Assembly (NCBI RefSeq): GCF_903181435.1 | Contig: NZ_CAEUHO010000001.1 | Location: 310,001-374,000 of the forward strand | Direction of reading: 5' to 3' | DNA from: Bacteroides acidifaciens | GTDB taxonomy: Bacteria; Bacteroidota; Bacteroidia; Bacteroidales; Bacteroidaceae | DNA length: 64,000 bases | Part shown: piece after piece, positions 42,273 through 50,457 of the stretch | How the letters are laid out: each line of letters opens with the position of its first letter | Position numbering within the stretch: position 1 is the first letter of the stretch | Translations under genes and position numbers: made by a program | Notes under the pieces: model-generated | The model's input: only the letters and a program-made list of their open reading frames with translations | Told to the model about the DNA's origin: nothing | The model's database searches: none

Positions 42273-43457
42273 ATGAATATAGAAACGAATAAAAAGAAGA
42301 AACAAATAGCCATCTTAGGCTCTACAGGCTCTATCGGCACACAGGCATTGCAGGTCATTGAGGAACATCCCGACCTGTACGAAGCCTATGCGCTGACAGC
42401 CAACAACCGCGTTGAACTTCTCATTGCCCAGGCACGGAAGTTCCAACCGGAAGTAGTCGTGATAGCCAACGAAGCAAAGTATCCCGAACTGAAAGAAGCA
42501 TTGAGCGACCTGCCCATCAAAGTGTACGCAGGAACCGATGCCATCTGTCAGATTGTAGAAGCCGCACCTATCGACATGGTACTGACGGCCATGGTAGGCT
42601 ATGCCGGACTGAAACCGACCATCAACGCCATCCGTGCCCGGAAAGCCATTGCGCTGGCAAACAAAGAAACGCTGGTCGTGGCCGGTGAACTGATAAATCA
42701 GTTGGCACAGCAATACCGCACACCGATTCTGCCGGTAGATTCCGAACATTCTGCCGTATTCCAGTGTTTGGCAGGAGAGGTAGGCAATCCGATAGAGAAA
42801 GTAATACTTACCGCTTCGGGCGGTCCTTTCCGTACTTGCACGTTGGAGCAACTCAAGTCCGTGACCAAGACGCAAGCCTTGAAGCATCCCAACTGGGAGA
42901 TGGGAGCGAAGATAACCATCGACTCCGCATCCATGATGAACAAAGGCTTTGAGGTGATAGAAGCCAAATGGCTGTTTGGCGTCCAGCCCAGCCAGATTGA
43001 AGTAGTGGTGCATCCGCAATCCGTCATTCACTCGATGGTGCAGTTTGAGGATGGTGCGGTGAAAGCACAGTTGGGCATGCCCGATATGCGTCTGCCCATC
43101 CAGTACGCTTTCTCTTATCCCGACCGTATCAGTTCCACTTTCGACCGTCTCGATTTTGCCAAGTGCACCAGCCTGACGTTCGAACAGCCCGATACGGAGC
43201 GGTTCCGCAACCTCGCCCTGGCTTATGAAGCCATGTACAGAGGCGGCAATATGCCCTGCATCGTCAATGCCGCCAACGAAGTGGTGGTAGCCTCTTTCCT
43301 CAAAGACGGCATCAGCTTCCTCGGCATGAGCCACGTGATAGAAAAGACAATGGAACAAGCTATGTTTATAGCCAACCCCACATACGACGACTATGTAGCC
43401 ACCGACGCAGAAGCACGGAGAATCGCTTCCGAACTGGTGAGTCGGCAAAGTCTCTGA
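42273..43457 (+). CDS. dxr: 1-deoxy-D-xylulose-5-phosphate reductoisomerase
   Basis: 394 residues from the Met of MNIETNKKK; the frame is open far upstream within the M23 gene, but only this start gives a normal length. The NADPH motif GSTGSIGTQAL is at 14-24, and the SEHSAVFQCL substrate motif is present. It makes MEP, the committed step of the non-mevalonate isoprenoid route, the target of fosmidomycin. It feeds the polyprenyl chains used by MenA and cell-wall lipid carriers. It lies between the M23 and rseP genes. Confidence 0.97.
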   Translation: MNIETNKKKKQIAILGSTGSIGTQALQVIEEHPDLYEAYALTANNRVELLIAQARKFQPEVVVIANEAKYPELKEALSDLPIKVYAGTDAICQIVEAAPIDMVLTAMVGYAGLKPTINAIRARKAIALANKETLVVAGELINQLAQQYRTPILPVDSEHSAVFQCLAGEVGNPIEKVILTASGGPFRTCTLEQLKSVTKTQALKHPNWEMGAKITIDSASMMNKGFEVIEAKWLFGVQPSQIEVVVHPQSVIHSMVQFEDGAVKAQLGMPDMRLPIQYAFSYPDRISSTFDRLDFAKCTSLTFEQPDTERFRNLALAYEAMYRGGNMPCIVNAANEVVVASFLKDGISFLGMSHVIEKTMEQAMFIANPTYDDYVATDAEARRIASELVSRQSL

Positions 43458-43502
43458 GCAATGATTAGTAATTTGTAAATAGTAAAATAGTAAATAATAA
43501 AC

Positions 43503-44858
43503 ATGGAAACATTTTTGATTCGTGCCCTGCAATTGATAATGAGCCTTTCGCTGCTCGTCATCATTCATGAAGGCGGGCATTTTCTCTTTGCCCGTTTGTT
43601 TAAGGTACGCGTAGAAAAATTCTGCTTATTCTTTGACCCTTGGTTCACTCTATTTAAGTTCAAACCGAAGAAAAGTGATACAGAATATGCCGTAGGCTGG
43701 CTGCCACTAGGCGGCTACGTAAAGATAGCCGGTATGATTGACGAGTCGATGGATACCGAACAGATGAAACAGCCCGAACAACCCTGGGAGTTTCGCGCCA
43801 AACCGGCGTGGCAACGTCTGCTAATCATGGTAGGCGGCGTACTGTTCAACTTCCTGTTGGCGCTGTTCATCTACTCGATGATTCTGTTCGCCTGGGGCGA
43901 CCAATATATAAAGGTACAGGAAGCCCCGCTTGGTATGGACTTCAACGAGACAGCCAAGGCAGTCGGCTTCCAGGACGGTGACATACTGCTCTCTGCCGAT
44001 GGTGCTCCCTTCGAACGTTATGACGGTGATATGTTGAGCCAGATTGCCGATGCCCGTGAAGTAAGCGTGCTCCGCAACGGTGCGAAAGCCTCTGTCTATA
44101 TTCCCGAAGACCTGATGCAACGCCTGTTGGCAGACAGCGTCCGCTTCGCGTCCTACCGTTTCCCGTATGTTGTAGACAGCGTAATGGTAAACTCTCCTGC
44201 CGCACAAGCTGGCATCCTGCCGGGAGACAGCATCATCGCCTTGAACGGAACACCGATTTCTTTCTCCGACTTCAAGCAAACGATGGCGGAACGTAAGAAA
44301 AACGAAGCAACTATGCTCAAAGACAGCATCGACCCTCGTCTCATCACCCTTACTTATGTACGTGGCGGCGCAACGGACACCTTGACTATGCGTGTCGACT
44401 CCGCCTACATGATGGGTGTAGCCCCCTGTTTCGTCACAGACCGCCTGTTCCCGATGGTGAAAAAAGAATATGCTTTCCTCGAATCCTTTCCCGCAGGTGT
44501 TTCCCTTGGCGTGAAGACTTTGAAAGGCTACGTCGGCAATATGAAATATCTCTTCTCCAAAGAAGGAGCCAAGCAACTGGGCGGCTTCGGAACTATCGGA
44601 AGCATCTTCCCCGCAACGTGGGACTGGCATCAGTTCTGGTACATGACAGCCTTCCTTTCCATTATCCTGGCTTTCATGAACATTCTGCCTATTCCTGCCT
44701 TGGACGGCGGCCATGTGCTCTTCCTCTTCTACGAGATGATAGCCCGTCGCAAACCGAGCGACAAATTCATGGAATACGCCCAGATGACTGGTATGGTTTT
44801 ACTTTTCGGTCTATTGATTTGGGCAAACTTCAATGATATATTGAGATTCTTCTTCTAG
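43503..44858 (+). CDS. rseP: RseP-type site-2 protease
   Basis: 451 residues. The zinc site HEGGH is at 22-26 in the first membrane helix, and the second motif PIPALDGGHVLF lies near the C-terminus. The periplasmic part holds a PDZ domain with SPAAQAGILPGDSIIALNG, preceded by a more diverged PDZ-like region. It cuts transmembrane anti-sigma factors and remnant signal peptides. The ECF sigma operon near 10 kb could be one of its indirect clients. It is the last gene of the plus-strand operon; terminator at 44966. Confidence 0.95.
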   Translation: METFLIRALQLIMSLSLLVIIHEGGHFLFARLFKVRVEKFCLFFDPWFTLFKFKPKKSDTEYAVGWLPLGGYVKIAGMIDESMDTEQMKQPEQPWEFRAKPAWQRLLIMVGGVLFNFLLALFIYSMILFAWGDQYIKVQEAPLGMDFNETAKAVGFQDGDILLSADGAPFERYDGDMLSQIADAREVSVLRNGAKASVYIPEDLMQRLLADSVRFASYRFPYVVDSVMVNSPAAQAGILPGDSIIALNGTPISFSDFKQTMAERKKNEATMLKDSIDPRLITLTYVRGGATDTLTMRVDSAYMMGVAPCFVTDRLFPMVKKEYAFLESFPAGVSLGVKTLKGYVGNMKYLFSKEGAKQLGGFGTIGSIFPATWDWHQFWYMTAFLSIILAFMNILPIPALDGGHVLFLFYEMIARRKPSDKFMEYAQMTGMVLLFGLLIWANFNDILRFFF

Positions 44859-44881
44859 CCTTCTAGAAAATAGGTTTATTC

Positions 44882-44955
44882 AAGTTTCGCAAGTCGGTAT
44901 ATCCCGCATGGTTTCCCCTCCTTTCAAGAAGCTATGCAGCGTACTTGCGAAACTT
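44882..44955 (+). repeat. Long hairpin with a 13-bp perfect stem
   Basis: AAGTTTCGCAAGT (44882-44894) is perfectly repeated in inverse at 44943-44955, with 48 bases between. It stands directly after rseP and before the terminator, so it will be part of the operon's 3' end. Confidence 0.8.
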
Positions 44956-44965
44956 TAGTAGGTTT

Positions 44966-45030
44966 AGGCACGAATTTCACGGTTTTAGCTAATTTAATAA
45001 CTGAGAACCGTGAAATCCGTGCCTTTCTTA
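44966..45030 (+). terminator. Terminator of the tsaB-rseP operon
   Basis: A 19-bp stem with one mismatch pairs 44966-44984 with 45006-45024 around a 21-base AT-rich loop and is followed by TTTCTTATTTT. The right arm carries the CCGTGAAATCCGTG element also present near 41332. Confidence 0.8.
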
Positions 45031-45083
45031 TTTTCAATTCAGTTTGTCTGAATTTGTAAGATGCTATTACCTCAACTTCGGAA

Positions 45084-45572
45084 TTACTTTAATTTCAGAA
45101 TCCGCTGATTGCTGCTACCACGAAATTCCAGGTAAGGAGAAAAGAGCGACTGCTCGAAACGTCCGTCCACCAACACGTCAATGTAAGGAAGAATAGCCTT
45201 CAACTGCGGTTCCGCCTGAATCTCCTCATACGTATAACCGGTGTAGCACCACACGTTCATCCCCGTCTCTTCTTTCACACGCTTGGCAAGCAACAGGAAC
45301 GCTTCCGGATGAAAAAAAGGGTCCCCACCGGAGAAAGTCACCCCGTCCAGCAACGGATTCGCCTGAATCTCTCTGATGATAGATGAAACCTTCTCTTCCG
45401 TCAACGGTTCCCCTGCCTTCGGATTCCAACTTTCTGGGTTGTGGCAACCGTGGCAATGATGAGAGCATCCGGCAAGGTAAATAGAATACCGAATGCCTGC
45501 ACCGTCCACTATTGTTTCGGGATAAGTCCCTAATAAGTTGAGAGTTGAGAGTTGAGGATTGAGAGTTGTCAT
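45084..45572 (-). CDS. nrdG: Anaerobic ribonucleotide reductase activase
   Basis: 162 residues. The radical-SAM cluster motif is C36-x3-C40-x2-C43 in [13 protein letters not shown], followed by GGDPF. It uses SAM to place the glycyl radical on NrdD. The first 14 residues ([13 protein letters not shown]) are coded by a TTGAGAGTTGAGAG-type repeat that belongs to the intergenic spacer family; the real family start resembles the following [10 protein letters not shown]. It is 120 bases downstream of nrdD on the same strand. Confidence 0.95.
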   Translation of the reverse strand: MTTLNPQLSTLNLLGTYPETIVDGAGIRYSIYLAGCSHHCHGCHNPESWNPKAGEPLTEEKVSSIIREIQANPLLDGVTFSGGDPFFHPEAFLLLAKRVKEETGMNVWCYTGYTYEEIQAEPQLKAILPYIDVLVDGRFEQSLFSPYLEFRGSSNQRILKLK

Positions 45573-45692
45573 TGCAAATTAGAATAAGAAACTATAAATA
45601 AAAAAGAGAAGGAAGAGTTGAAACTCGAAATAGGATACCATCATCTCTGATTCTACCTTAACTCTCAACTCTCCCTTCTCCACTCTCAACTT

Positions 45693-48086
45693 CTACAAGT
45701 GCTTCACGCGGTCTTTTTCTTCCGCCCGTTTGGCAGAGTTCCAAGAGCTCAGGTCGCCCGTCAGATAACCGGTGATGCGGCGCATACGGAGAATGTTTTC
45801 ACTTTGGCAGACAGGGCATTTGTCGAAAATCACCCCTTTGTAACCGCAGTTGTGGCAAGTATCTACCGGATGGTTGATAGAGCCGTAGCCGATTCCCTCG
45901 TCATGCATCACTTTCACGATTTTGGCGATGGCACGCACATTCTTCTGCGCTTCTCCGTCCAGTTCCACATACGTGATATGTCCGCCACGGGTGATGGCGT
46001 GGAAAGGAGCTTCACGCTTGATTTTCTCGACGATGCTGATAGGCTCTTTCACGTCTACGTGGAATGAGTTTACATAATAATCACGGTCTGTCACTCCGGG
46101 GATTTTTCCATATTTCCGGCGGTCCATCTTCGTGAAACGTCCAGAAAGTCCCTCGGCAGGAGTAGCCAGTACCGAATAATTCAAGTTATATTTCTCCTTG
46201 TATTCGTCCACTACCTTGTTCATTTCCATCACGGCTTCATACAGCGTGTCCCATGCCTTCTGGCTGTGACCGTGCCCTTTACCGTAAAGAGCCACCATCG
46301 CATTGTGTCCGCCGATAAAACCGATACCCAACGTACCGCTGCGCAATACATCTCCTACCTGTTCGTTCGGATTCAGTTCGGCACCGCCTTTCCACACGTT
46401 GTTTGCCATCATGAACGGGAACTGACGTGCCAGTGCCGTGCGCTGGTATTGGTAACGTTCGTAAAGCTGGTCGGCTACCAAAGCAGCCATATTGTGTACG
46501 GATTCGATGAAAATCTCTTTCGCTTTCTGCTCGATAGCATCCGTGTTGCGTTCGTCCTCTATCAGGTTCTCCGCCTTGATACGGGCTTCGATAGCCAGTC
46601 TCGGCATGTTCAGCGTGGTGAAAGAAAGATTGCCGCGTCCTAAAGACGATTTTTCTCCCGCCACATTTTCAAACACACGTGTGCGGCAACCCATTGTCGC
46701 CAATTCGTAGATGTAACGTTTCGGGTCGTCCGCTTTCCATTTCTCGTTCGTGTTGAAAGGCGTATCGAGGAACATGAAGTTCGGGAACAACGCCTTTGCG
46801 GTAGTCTGGCAAGCCTTCAGCAACAAGTCAAAGTTCGGAGCTTCGTAACGGTCTTTCATCGCGTCCTCTATATTCTCCGCTTTCATTGCTTTCTCAAAGT
46901 CCTTTTTCGAGTAAGACACCCCGTCCTTCACCTTGAAAATCTGAATCGGGAATACAGGAACCTCGCCCCGTGTGCCCAAGCCCTCGATGGTAGCTTTCAG
47001 CAATTCCTCAATCACCATCCGACCTTCGGCAGAAGTATCCGTACCGTAATTGATAGAACTGAACACCACCTGGTTACCGCCGCGTGAGTGCATCGTGTTC
47101 AGGTTATGGATAAATCCTTCCATTGCCTGGTGTGTATCCTTGCGGGTCTGCTGGTATGCCTTCTCCGTGATGCGTGCCAAGTGTTCCTTATCTATAATGA
47201 TTTGCAGGGCTATCAAAGCGATGCGCAGCGTTTCGCGTTCCGCCTCGGTAGACTTGATAGACGGCAGATACTCCTCAATCAACGTGCGGATTGCCTTCTC
47301 GTCCGCCTGATTGCCGTTCTCCATCGCCACATAGAAATTGATGAACGAAGCTAGGTGCTTACGGAAAGATTTAGCCACCCCTTTCGCCATGAAGAAGTCG
47401 AAAGCAGGAATCGCTTGTCCGCCGTGCTGCTCGTTCTGGTTAGTCTGGAAAATGATAGTCGCCAACGTTGCGTAGCTCTGGATACTTTGCGGGGTACGGA
47501 TGCTGCCGTTCTTTGTGCGGAAGCCGCGTTCAAAGAGGTCGTCCATGTCATACTGGATGCAAGTCGTCGTCTTGGTCGGATAATAATCCAAGTCATGGAT
47601 ATGAATGTCGCCCAACTGGTGCGCTTCGGCAAAACGTTTCGGCAACAGATATTTATAAGTATAATCTTTGGTCACTTCAGATGCAAAAGTCATCATTTGT
47701 CCGGCAGGGGTGTGACTGCTCATGTTGGCGTTGCTCAGGTTGACGTCGTTCTTGTCGATGGCAACGATACCGTCCATCACGTGCTTCATCTGGGTTTTCT
47801 TGTCCCGTTCCGTATTCCGCCATTCGCGATAGATGATATACTTCTTCGCTACTTCCGGCCGAACCTTCATCAATGCCTTTTCCACTAAATCCTGAATCTC
47901 CTCTACGGTAATCGTAGGAGTGGCAAATTGGCTGATTACATTCATCGTGATGTCAGCCACCAACTGCTGTTCATCCTGAATCCCCGTTGCACTGAATGCC
48001 TTGCTGATTGCATTCTTAATCTTACTGATAGAGAAATCTTCTCTTTTACCATCACGTTTGATGATACAAATTTCCGCGTAGTTCAT
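45693..48086 (-). CDS. nrdD: Anaerobic (class III) ribonucleoside-triphosphate reductase
   Basis: 797 residues. An ATP-cone regulates activity (about 5-95). The C-terminus holds the zinc cysteines (CHNCGYKGVIFDKCPVC) and the glycyl-radical motif RRITGYL, radical on G773. It reduces ribonucleoside triphosphates without oxygen, the natural route for DNA synthesis in an anaerobe. A cobalamin riboswitch lies in its leader, so it is likely turned off when vitamin B12 allows a class II reductase to act. NrdG, its activase, is downstream. Confidence 0.97.
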   Translation of the reverse strand: MNYAEICIIKRDGKREDFSISKIKNAISKAFSATGIQDEQQLVADITMNVISQFATPTITVEEIQDLVEKALMKVRPEVAKKYIIYREWRNTERDKKTQMKHVMDGIVAIDKNDVNLSNANMSSHTPAGQMMTFASEVTKDYTYKYLLPKRFAEAHQLGDIHIHDLDYYPTKTTTCIQYDMDDLFERGFRTKNGSIRTPQSIQSYATLATIIFQTNQNEQHGGQAIPAFDFFMAKGVAKSFRKHLASFINFYVAMENGNQADEKAIRTLIEEYLPSIKSTEAERETLRIALIALQIIIDKEHLARITEKAYQQTRKDTHQAMEGFIHNLNTMHSRGGNQVVFSSINYGTDTSAEGRMVIEELLKATIEGLGTRGEVPVFPIQIFKVKDGVSYSKKDFEKAMKAENIEDAMKDRYEAPNFDLLLKACQTTAKALFPNFMFLDTPFNTNEKWKADDPKRYIYELATMGCRTRVFENVAGEKSSLGRGNLSFTTLNMPRLAIEARIKAENLIEDERNTDAIEQKAKEIFIESVHNMAALVADQLYERYQYQRTALARQFPFMMANNVWKGGAELNPNEQVGDVLRSGTLGIGFIGGHNAMVALYGKGHGHSQKAWDTLYEAVMEMNKVVDEYKEKYNLNYSVLATPAEGLSGRFTKMDRRKYGKIPGVTDRDYYVNSFHVDVKEPISIVEKIKREAPFHAITRGGHITYVELDGEAQKNVRAIAKIVKVMHDEGIGYGSINHPVDTCHNCGYKGVIFDKCPVCQSENILRMRRITGYLTGDLSSWNSAKRAEEKDRVKHL

Positions 48087-48229
48087 AACTTTAACTCCCG
48101 AAAGCTTTAATAAATTAATAATTGAAAATTAAAAATTGAAAAATGAAGAAAGAGAATCCAATAATCATGCAGGCGTTTAGTATAGCCAGTCTTTAATTTT
48201 TTAATTCTCAATTCTCAATTTTCAATTCT
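48087..48229 (-). other. AT-rich leader between riboswitch and nrdD
   Basis: The 140-base stretch has several copies of AATTGAAAATTGAGAATT-type spacer sequence and no gene. It separates the riboswitch from the coding start and may hold the expression platform, though I cannot point to a clear terminator. Confidence 0.5.
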
Positions 48230-48375
48230 TTCCGGCAGGTCTTCTGACTTATCCCTCCCTCGCAGCGCCTTCCCACACCTATCGGTGCAGTGGCATAGTG
48301 TGCGGATTCACAGAGAATTACAGCAGCGGGTACTGTCGCCGATTTGCACAGCGTTCCCTCATTGACTAAACCTCT
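48230..48375 (-). ncRNA. Cobalamin riboswitch
   Basis: On the minus strand the leader carries the conserved aptamer blocks in order: GAGGGAACGCTGTGCAAATC near its 5' end, GACAGTACCCGCTGCTGTAA, the B12-box region GCCACTGCA and GGTGTGGGAAGGCG, and AGTCAGAAGACC at the 3' end. A TATCTTTG promoter motif stands at 48397-48404 just upstream. The element binds adenosylcobalamin or a related form and controls the following gene, here nrdD. I see no vitamin B12 transport gene under it. Confidence 0.93.
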
Positions 48376-48781
48376 TTTTAGCTCCGAAAACGGGTACAAA
48401 GATAGAAGATAATCCAATACCCCGGTTAGCTTTTAACATTAAATTTCGGGAAACTTTTCTTTCTTGCTGATACAGAAAGTTTTCCATTTTGGAAAACTTT
48501 TTTTTGAATTTAACTTGTGAAGTGTTTGTTTTTCGTCTGTTTCTTTTCTCTAAATCAGACATGAACCGATACGCTTTCCTCTTATGTCAACTGCAAAAGT
48601 CGGAAATTATTTTCTTATCTTCTATACAAAAGTGGAAAAAGAATCAATCATTAACACTCTTTTTTTATGTATTGCAACCAATGTTACGGAATAGGGGCAA
48701 ATACATATCTTCCCAACACGGCTTTCGAGTTTTAATATAGATAAATAAATTACTGTGCAACTTAATTTTAATATGTTTATT
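48376..48781. other. Spacer between the riboswitch promoter and the 218-aa gene
   Basis: Beyond the -7 motif this AT-rich stretch shows no gene. A small inverted repeat around AAAGTTTTCC (48475-48501) may be a terminator or a site between divergent units. A short plus-strand frame at 48489-48740 lacks a protein-like pattern. Confidence 0.45.
48397..48404 (-). promoter_or_regulatory. -7 element of the riboswitch-nrdDG transcript
   Basis: TATCTTTG on the minus strand, about 20-30 bases before the aptamer begins. A TTG at 48415-48417 is too near for a -33 element, so the full promoter is uncertain. Confidence 0.55.
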
Positions 48782-49438
48782 ATGAAAAAAGACTACGTCG
48801 TTTGTCCGTTGAGCGGACGTTCCCTTAGTAAAGGGTCGCGCTTGCGCCGTTTGTCAAATGTAGAAGAAATGCTGGCAAGTACTTATGGACATTTCTTCCG
48901 TCAGGTGGAACAACCTTATTCGTGTGTGGAACAGGAGATTCTCACGCGGATTATAAAGTCATTGTCTTCTTTGCTTCAGGGTGATTTGTCCCGTCCTTGC
49001 TTTTTTTGCAAGTTTGCAAAGGGTGACCTTGTATTTTGGGGACGGGTGGAATTCTTCAGATTGGAGCTTCCGGCTGAAAATCCTTTTAGTGTTTCTTCCC
49101 GTTTGTGCTGTTTGCGTGAGTTGGAAAACAAGTTGAACTGTTATTTCGTGAATGAAGGAAGAAATAAACCTTATTCGTGGAGAGAAATGCAAGTGATTCG
49201 GCGCATAAAGAAGAAGTTTGTCCATGAGCTAAGAAACACGTCAAAGTATCATTTATTCAAGGGCACTCATGTTCGTCGTGTTTCTGAAGAGGAACAACTG
49301 GAACTGAAGAATCAGAAGACGGATGAAATCCGTTTGAATCATGTATCTATCTGCCATTACAATCCGCTTTCGGAGAAATTCAAGAAGAAGAAAGAAGAGT
49401 ATCTCAAGGAGATTGAAGAGAAATTTGGGAAATCATGA
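48782..49438 (+). CDS. Hypothetical protein, 218 aa
   Basis: Started at the Met of MKKDYVVCPLSG; two in-frame Met lie 3 and 9 codons upstream. It is a basic, soluble protein with CxxC-like pairs (PCFFC near 80, CC near 108) and a long charged helical C-terminus (KKKKEEYLKEIEEKF). The first part, VCPLSGRSLSKGSRL, looks like a small zinc- or nucleic-acid-binding region, but only two of the Cys are well placed. No family recognised. It has no partner on its strand. Confidence 0.65.
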   Translation: MKKDYVVCPLSGRSLSKGSRLRRLSNVEEMLASTYGHFFRQVEQPYSCVEQEILTRIIKSLSSLLQGDLSRPCFFCKFAKGDLVFWGRVEFFRLELPAENPFSVSSRLCCLRELENKLNCYFVNEGRNKPYSWREMQVIRRIKKKFVHELRNTSKYHLFKGTHVRRVSEEEQLELKNQKTDEIRLNHVSICHYNPLSEKFKKKKEEYLKEIEEKFGKS

Positions 49439-49496
49439 ATTTCTGCTGTGTATGCAATTGGATATGTATTTCGAGTAGGTTGATTTGCTGGAAATA

Positions 49497-49547
49497 AAAA
49501 AAATTACCCTGATATAAATTGATGATTAGTCAACTTATATCAGGGTA
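49497..49547 (-). terminator. Terminator of the HU-smalltalk-peptide operon
   Basis: TACCCTGATATAA (49505-49517) and its inverse (49535-49547) form a 13-bp stem; on the minus strand it is followed by a run of T (complement of A at 49496-49503). It ends the minus-strand unit that begins at 51447. Confidence 0.85.
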
Positions 49548-49569
49548 GATTATTTAGAATATTAGGACG

Positions 49570-49824
49570 CTAAGAATCTTTAGAATTTTGCTTTTTCTCT
49601 AATTCCTCACGATATATTTTTTTCATATAACTAGTTGCAGACAAAGCCGTAGCACTGCCTGCCCATAATCCAAATAGCAGAAAGAATATGTAACCCAAAT
49701 ACGCATTCATTTCCATGCCAAAAAGATGCAAAATAATTAATATTAAAAAATATCCCCAAAAACTATAGAAAAAGCACAGGTAGGAATAATAACATAAATA
49801 ATATCTAAATTTAAAATCTTTCAT
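49570..49824 (-). CDS. Small membrane protein, 84 aa
   Basis: Two hydrophobic helices (about 11-33 and 40-60), with a charged C-terminal tail (YREELEKKQNSKDS). Its start ATG overlaps the stop of the preceding 64-residue frame by 4 bases, the arrangement of coupled genes. No family is recognised. It is the last gene before the terminator at 49547. A membrane-stabilising, transport or immunity role for the neighbouring secreted peptide is conceivable but not shown. Confidence 0.62.
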   Translation of the reverse strand: MKDFKFRYYLCYYSYLCFFYSFWGYFLILIILHLFGMEMNAYLGYIFFLLFGLWAGSATALSATSYMKKIYREELEKKQNSKDS

Positions 49825-50015
49825 TTTATCTTCTTTTTTATGATAGGTATTATAATCAGTGCTAATAATAATGGTAAAGTAAAAGCTATATCCTTCATAA
49901 AAGAAGGCTCATATTCATAGAAAAACAATGAGAACAGTATTTTTATGAAACATAAAATATACAACAAGTTTTGTATACACGTTAGGTATTTACCAATTTT
50001 TCCAAAAGACATCAT
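49821..50015 (-). CDS. Small membrane protein, 64 aa
   Basis: Two hydrophobic segments (about 12-34 and 43-58), a short polar loop between them and a Lys-rich end (IIPIIKKKIK). It overlaps the preceding 70-residue frame by 26 bases and the next one by 4. Overlaps on both sides support translation as a coupled unit. No named family. Low sequence complexity (Ile/Leu/Phe) leaves a chance that the frame is spurious. Confidence 0.55.
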   Translation of the reverse strand: MMSFGKIGKYLTCIQNLLYILCFIKILFSLFFYEYEPSFMKDIAFTLPLLLALIIIPIIKKKIK

Positions 50016-50202
50016 CTAACTTATTTTTAATAGGTTCAAATATATCATAAGCGTTTATTTGTCTAACTTCTGGAGTGCACTTCAATTCGCCCAGACCCGC
50101 AATTTCCGGACTGGGAACGTTCTTTATGGGCAGTAATTGTGCCATGCTGCCGAGATTAATACTTACCAAAAGAACAAACGCTAAAAGAAGTCTTTTATTC
50201 AT
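49990..50202 (-). CDS. Small secreted peptide precursor, 70 aa
   Basis: A clear signal peptide (MNKRLLLAFVLLVSINLGSMAQ) leaves a mature chain of about 48 residues that is hydrophilic and ends in two Trp (DDVFWKNW). One Cys lies in the middle. It stands 115 bases after the smalltalk gene on the same strand and overlaps the next small membrane frame. A secreted peptide next to two small membrane proteins is a familiar pattern for signalling or antagonistic peptides, but nothing proves such a role here. Confidence 0.62.
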   Translation of the reverse strand: MNKRLLLAFVLLVSINLGSMAQLLPIKNVPSPEIAGLGELKCTPEVRQINAYDIFEPIKNKLDDVFWKNW

Positions 50203-50317
50203 ATAGTTAATAATATTTGAATTTGAAATAAACCAATAATATTCCCACCATTAAGGATAGCGCGCATATCCACACGGTGAGAATATTACTTTTATTAATC
50301 TGTTACATATCTACTTT

Positions 50318-50419
50318 TTACAGATTCATCGCATTAGCGCCCAAAACGCCTGCTACTGCCGAAGCCACCGCGATGACTACTTTCAGAATCATGTCCCAAA
50401 GTCCTTTTTTCATTGCCAT
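50318..50419 (-). CDS. Smalltalk protein, 33 aa
   Basis: The translation from 50419 is a basic start (MAMKKGLW) then one hydrophobic helix of about 20 residues (ILKVVIAVASAVAGVLGANA). This is the Bacteroides smalltalk family, known as tiny proteins next to an N-acetylmuramoyl-L-alanine amidase and a HU-like protein. The same neighbours are here. A Shine-Dalgarno stretch AGGAGGTG lies 8 bases before the ATG, unusual in this genus. The second Met (50413) is a possible alternative start. Function unknown; membrane insertion is likely. Confidence 0.88.
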   Translation of the reverse strand: MAMKKGLWDMILKVVIAVASAVAGVLGANAMNL

Positions 50420-50427
50420 AATTTTTA

Positions 50428-50437
50428 CACCTCCTTT
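50428..50437 (-). promoter_or_regulatory. Exceptionally strong Shine-Dalgarno site of the smalltalk gene
   Basis: On the minus strand AAGGAGGTGT precedes ATG by about 8 bases; eight bases complement the 16S 3' end. Other genes in this window lack anything comparable, in line with Bacteroidia ribosomes that normally hide their anti-SD. Confidence 0.8.
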
Positions 50438-50457
50438 CCGATACGTTAAATGGTTGA

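Noticed and set aside
42315..43580. Minus-strand frame of about 421 codons
   Set aside because: Opposite dxr, no family pattern.
48208..48417. Short minus-strand frame of 69 codons
   Set aside because: It runs through the cobalamin aptamer, whose conservation explains the sequence.
48489..48740. Plus-strand frame of 83 codons
   Set aside because: Phe/Leu/Ser-rich product of AT-rich spacer with no conserved neighbours and no promoter.
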